Shown: piece after piece, positions 6,518 through 8,448 of the stretch
Numbering within the stretch: position 1 is the stretch's first letter
How the letters are laid out: each line of letters begins with the position of its first letter
DNA from: Bdellovibrio sp. ZAP7
Lineage (GTDB): Bacteria > Bacteroidota > Bacteroidia > Flavobacteriales > Flavobacteriaceae
DNA length: 8,448 nt
Assembly (NCBI GenBank): GCA_943324165.2
Contig: CALPKO020000037.1
Span: 1 to 8,448 of the forward strand
Direction of reading: 5' to 3'
Made by a program: the position numbers and the translations under genes
The notes under the pieces: model-generated
The model's database searches: none
The model's input: only the letters and a program-made list of their open reading frames with translations
Told to the model about the DNA's origin: nothing

Positions 6518-8448
6518 TTAAAATTGTTGTCCTATGATAAAATGCGTTTCCCAACCGTTTGGTTGACTTCCTTTTTCAATAGGGTCAAAACCATGCCCAA
6601 AATCAATTCCTAAAAGTCCGAAAGCTGGCATAAATATTCTTAAACCAAACCCTGCAGATCGTTGCAATTGAAATGGGTTGTATTTTTTTGTTTCATCAAA
6701 ACCAGCTCCAGCTTCAACGAATGTCAATGCATAAATTGATGCTGCAGACTTCAAAGTTAATGGATATCTCAATTCAAATGAAAATTTATTATAAATAGTT
6801 GCTCCGTTTTGACTTCCATTTTTGTCAACTGGCGTTAAAGACTGATTTGGATATCCGCGCAATTGTATGGTTTCTCTCCCATCAAGCGCGAAATTCTGCA
6901 GTCCATCACCACCAATATAAAATCTTTCAAACGGAACGGTTCCTCTATCTGTATTGTAATTGCCTAAAAATCCAAATTCTCCTAAAGATCGCAAAACAAA
7001 TTTACCAATAATTTTTGTGTACCAATCAGCTTTTAATTTTATTTTGTAATATTCCAACCAATTGAATTTCTTTTGGTCAACTTTTGATTGGTCTGCACTT
7101 GCATCTTGATAGTTATCTACTCGGTTATAAATCTTAGATCCTATTTCCGTTTCTTTTAGGTAATCACCATCTTTTACCAAAGGTTCTCCTATGCCTGGCG
7201 GATTTACCACAACTGGCTCTTTAGAGTTATACGTTAATTTATTTTCTTGCAAATCTCCAAGTTTTGCATAGTTTACACCATTTAATAAAGAAAACGGTGG
7301 CGTAAATTTTCCTGATATGCTAAATTCAGAGCCAGAATTAGGAAAGATAGGATTTACACCTTTGTTGTTTCTACTTAGTCCGACCGTGTAAGCTAAATTT
7401 CTTGAAGTTCCATTTCCAAAAGTAAATAAACCAGTGTTGTAATTGTTCAAATCGTAAAATTGAAAACTTACTGATTGAGACAAAACAAAAGAATCATCAG
7501 GAACAGATAATCTTTTTGCTAATCCAACTGAGAGAGAAATGATGTTGAAACTTCTACTTTTGTCAACGCCACCACTTTGAAAATTATTTAAAAATTGCTT
7601 GCTGTATGATAAAGATGTGCTAAAACTTACTGGCTTTTTTCCGCCAAACCAAGGTTCTGAAAAAGATAAACTATACGTTTGAAAAAAGCCACTTCCTTGC
7701 AATCTCAATGATACTTTTTGTCCATCTCCCATAGGAAGTGGTCTATATGCGTCTTTATTGAAAATGTTTCTCGCAGAAAAATTGTTAAATGACAAGCCTA
7801 AAGTTCCTATAAATCCGCCACCTCCATAACCACCTTGCAATTCGATTTGACTCGATCCTTTTTCAACAACATTATATTCGATATCAACTGTTCCGGCCGC
7901 AGCATCAACATTTTTGAATTTTGGTTCTAATGCTTCTGGATCAAAAAAACCAAGAGCACCAAGTTCTCTTACGCTTCGTACTACATCATCTTTGCTGTAT
8001 TTTTGTCCGGGTTTAGTGCGGATTTCTCGATAAATTACGGCGTCATTGGTTTTGTCGTTTCCAACAACCGTTATTTTGTTAAAGTAGGCAAGTGGACCTT
8101 CAAGAATTCTAATTTCAAAGTCGATAGAATTGTCAGCAGTTTTTGTCTCCACCGAATTTATACTGGAAAATAGATAACCATTATTTTGGTATAAATTCGT
8201 TAAATCCTCAGCATCTGGTTTCGATTTGTCTTGGATTCTTTTTTCTAGCAAAATACCATTATAAACATCTCCTTTTTTAATACCCAAAACACTACTTAAT
8301 CCTCTATCGGAGTATACAGTATTCCCTAAAAACTTGATATTTCCGAAGTAATATTTATTGCCTTCTTCTATCTTTAAATTTATCGCGATTTTGTTTGCTT
8401 TTTTATCGTAGATAATAGTGTCAGAAACAACACGAGCATCGCGATAGC
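6518..8448 (-). CDS. bamA: outer membrane protein assembly factor BamA, 5' partial
   Basis: BamA is the Omp85-family insertase that folds beta-barrel proteins into the outer membrane. The frame is open to the right edge of the window, so the N-terminus is missing. An in-frame TTG at 8285-8287 is internal Leu, since POTRA sequence continues upstream of it. The visible 642 residues contain the end of one POTRA domain (about 1-29), two complete POTRA domains (about 30-117 and 118-197; YYFGNIKFLGN and AYFNKITVVGN are typical openings), and the 16-stranded barrel. The barrel starts at the Gly-rich ELQGGYGGGG segment. The conserved L6 motif VRGF/Y appears as LRGY (6851-6862), and the protein ends in Phe, the usual terminal beta-signal. 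An 80-residue segment (7052-7291) sits where extracellular loop L5 is expected. The gene is followed after 37 bases by ompH, the classic bamA-skp linkage. Confidence 0.96.
   Translation of the reverse strand, partial: YRDARVVSDTIIYDKKANKIAINLKIEEGNKYYFGNIKFLGNTVYSDRGLSSVLGIKKGDVYNGILLEKRIQDKSKPDAEDLTNLYQNNGYLFSSINSVETKTADNSIDFEIRILEGPLAYFNKITVVGNDKTNDAVIYREIRTKPGQKYSKDDVVRSVRELGALGFFDPEALEPKFKNVDAAAGTVDIEYNVVEKGSSQIELQGGYGGGGFIGTLGLSFNNFSARNIFNKDAYRPLPMGDGQKVSLRLQGSGFFQTYSLSFSEPWFGGKKPVSFSTSLSYSKQFLNNFQSGGVDKSRSFNIISLSVGLAKRLSVPDDSFVLSQSVSFQFYDLNNYNTGLFTFGNGTSRNLAYTVGLSRNNKGVNPIFPNSGSEFSISGKFTPPFSLLNGVNYAKLGDLQENKLTYNSKEPVVVNPPGIGEPLVKDGDYLKETEIGSKIYNRVDNYQDASADQSKVDQKKFNWLEYYKIKLKADWYTKIIGKFVLRSLGEFGFLGNYNTDRGTVPFERFYIGGDGLQNFALDGRETIQLRGYPNQSLTPVDKNGSQNGATIYNKFSFELRYPLTLKSAASIYALTFVEAGAGFDETKKYNPFQLQRSAGFGLRIFMPAFGLLGIDFGHGFDPIEKGSQPNGWETHFIIGQQF

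Noticed and set aside
6799..7011. 70-codon plus-strand open frame inside bamA
   Set aside because: It is an antisense shadow of the BamA barrel region with no recognisable features.

Overview
The window looks like chromosomal core sequence from a member of the Bacteroidota, most likely Flavobacterium or a close relative. The evidence is strongly AT-rich DNA, AT-rich leaders without clear Shine-Dalgarno motifs, a TAnnTTTG-type promoter element, and a bamA - ompH - ompH - murI arrangement that I associate with Flavobacteriaceae. The genus assignment rests on protein character and gene order, not on a database search. Seven genes are visible plus a partial eighth. Two run off the window: the DUF3108 gene on the left and bamA on the right.

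Left block, plus strand (1-2843). The 3' end of a DUF3108 protein gene is followed with no gap by a tryptophan 2,3-dioxygenase family gene. After 42 bases comes a lipoprotein of the M23 metallopeptidase type, probably a cell-wall endopeptidase, which starts at TTG. The three are likely one transcription unit. The dioxygenase keeps the recognisable heme and substrate residues but has longer spacing between them than well-studied bacterial enzymes. The peptidase has Cys in place of the second His of the HxH zinc motif.

Right block, minus strand (2869-8448, read from right to left). bamA (C-terminal 642 residues) leads into two tandem Skp/OmpH-type periplasmic chaperone genes, then a strong hairpin terminator, then murI (glutamate racemase) and a bioF-like gene. 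bamA and the two ompH genes together make an outer-membrane protein assembly module: chaperones carry unfolded proteins across the periplasm to the BamA insertase. murI supplies D-glutamate for peptidoglycan, and the M23 protein opposite probably trims peptidoglycan, so most of the window concerns the cell envelope. The bioF-like gene has no biotin neighbours here. The two blocks converge across only 25 bases at about 2844-2868.

I see no mobile element, CRISPR array, RNA gene, defence system or phage gene. No intergenic stretch exceeds about 90 bases. I did not find a convincing undescribed system. The points most worth a second look are the divergent dioxygenase, the His-to-Cys change in the M23 site, the long Lys/Ala/Glu-rich tail on one OmpH, and the large insertion in a predicted surface loop of BamA.
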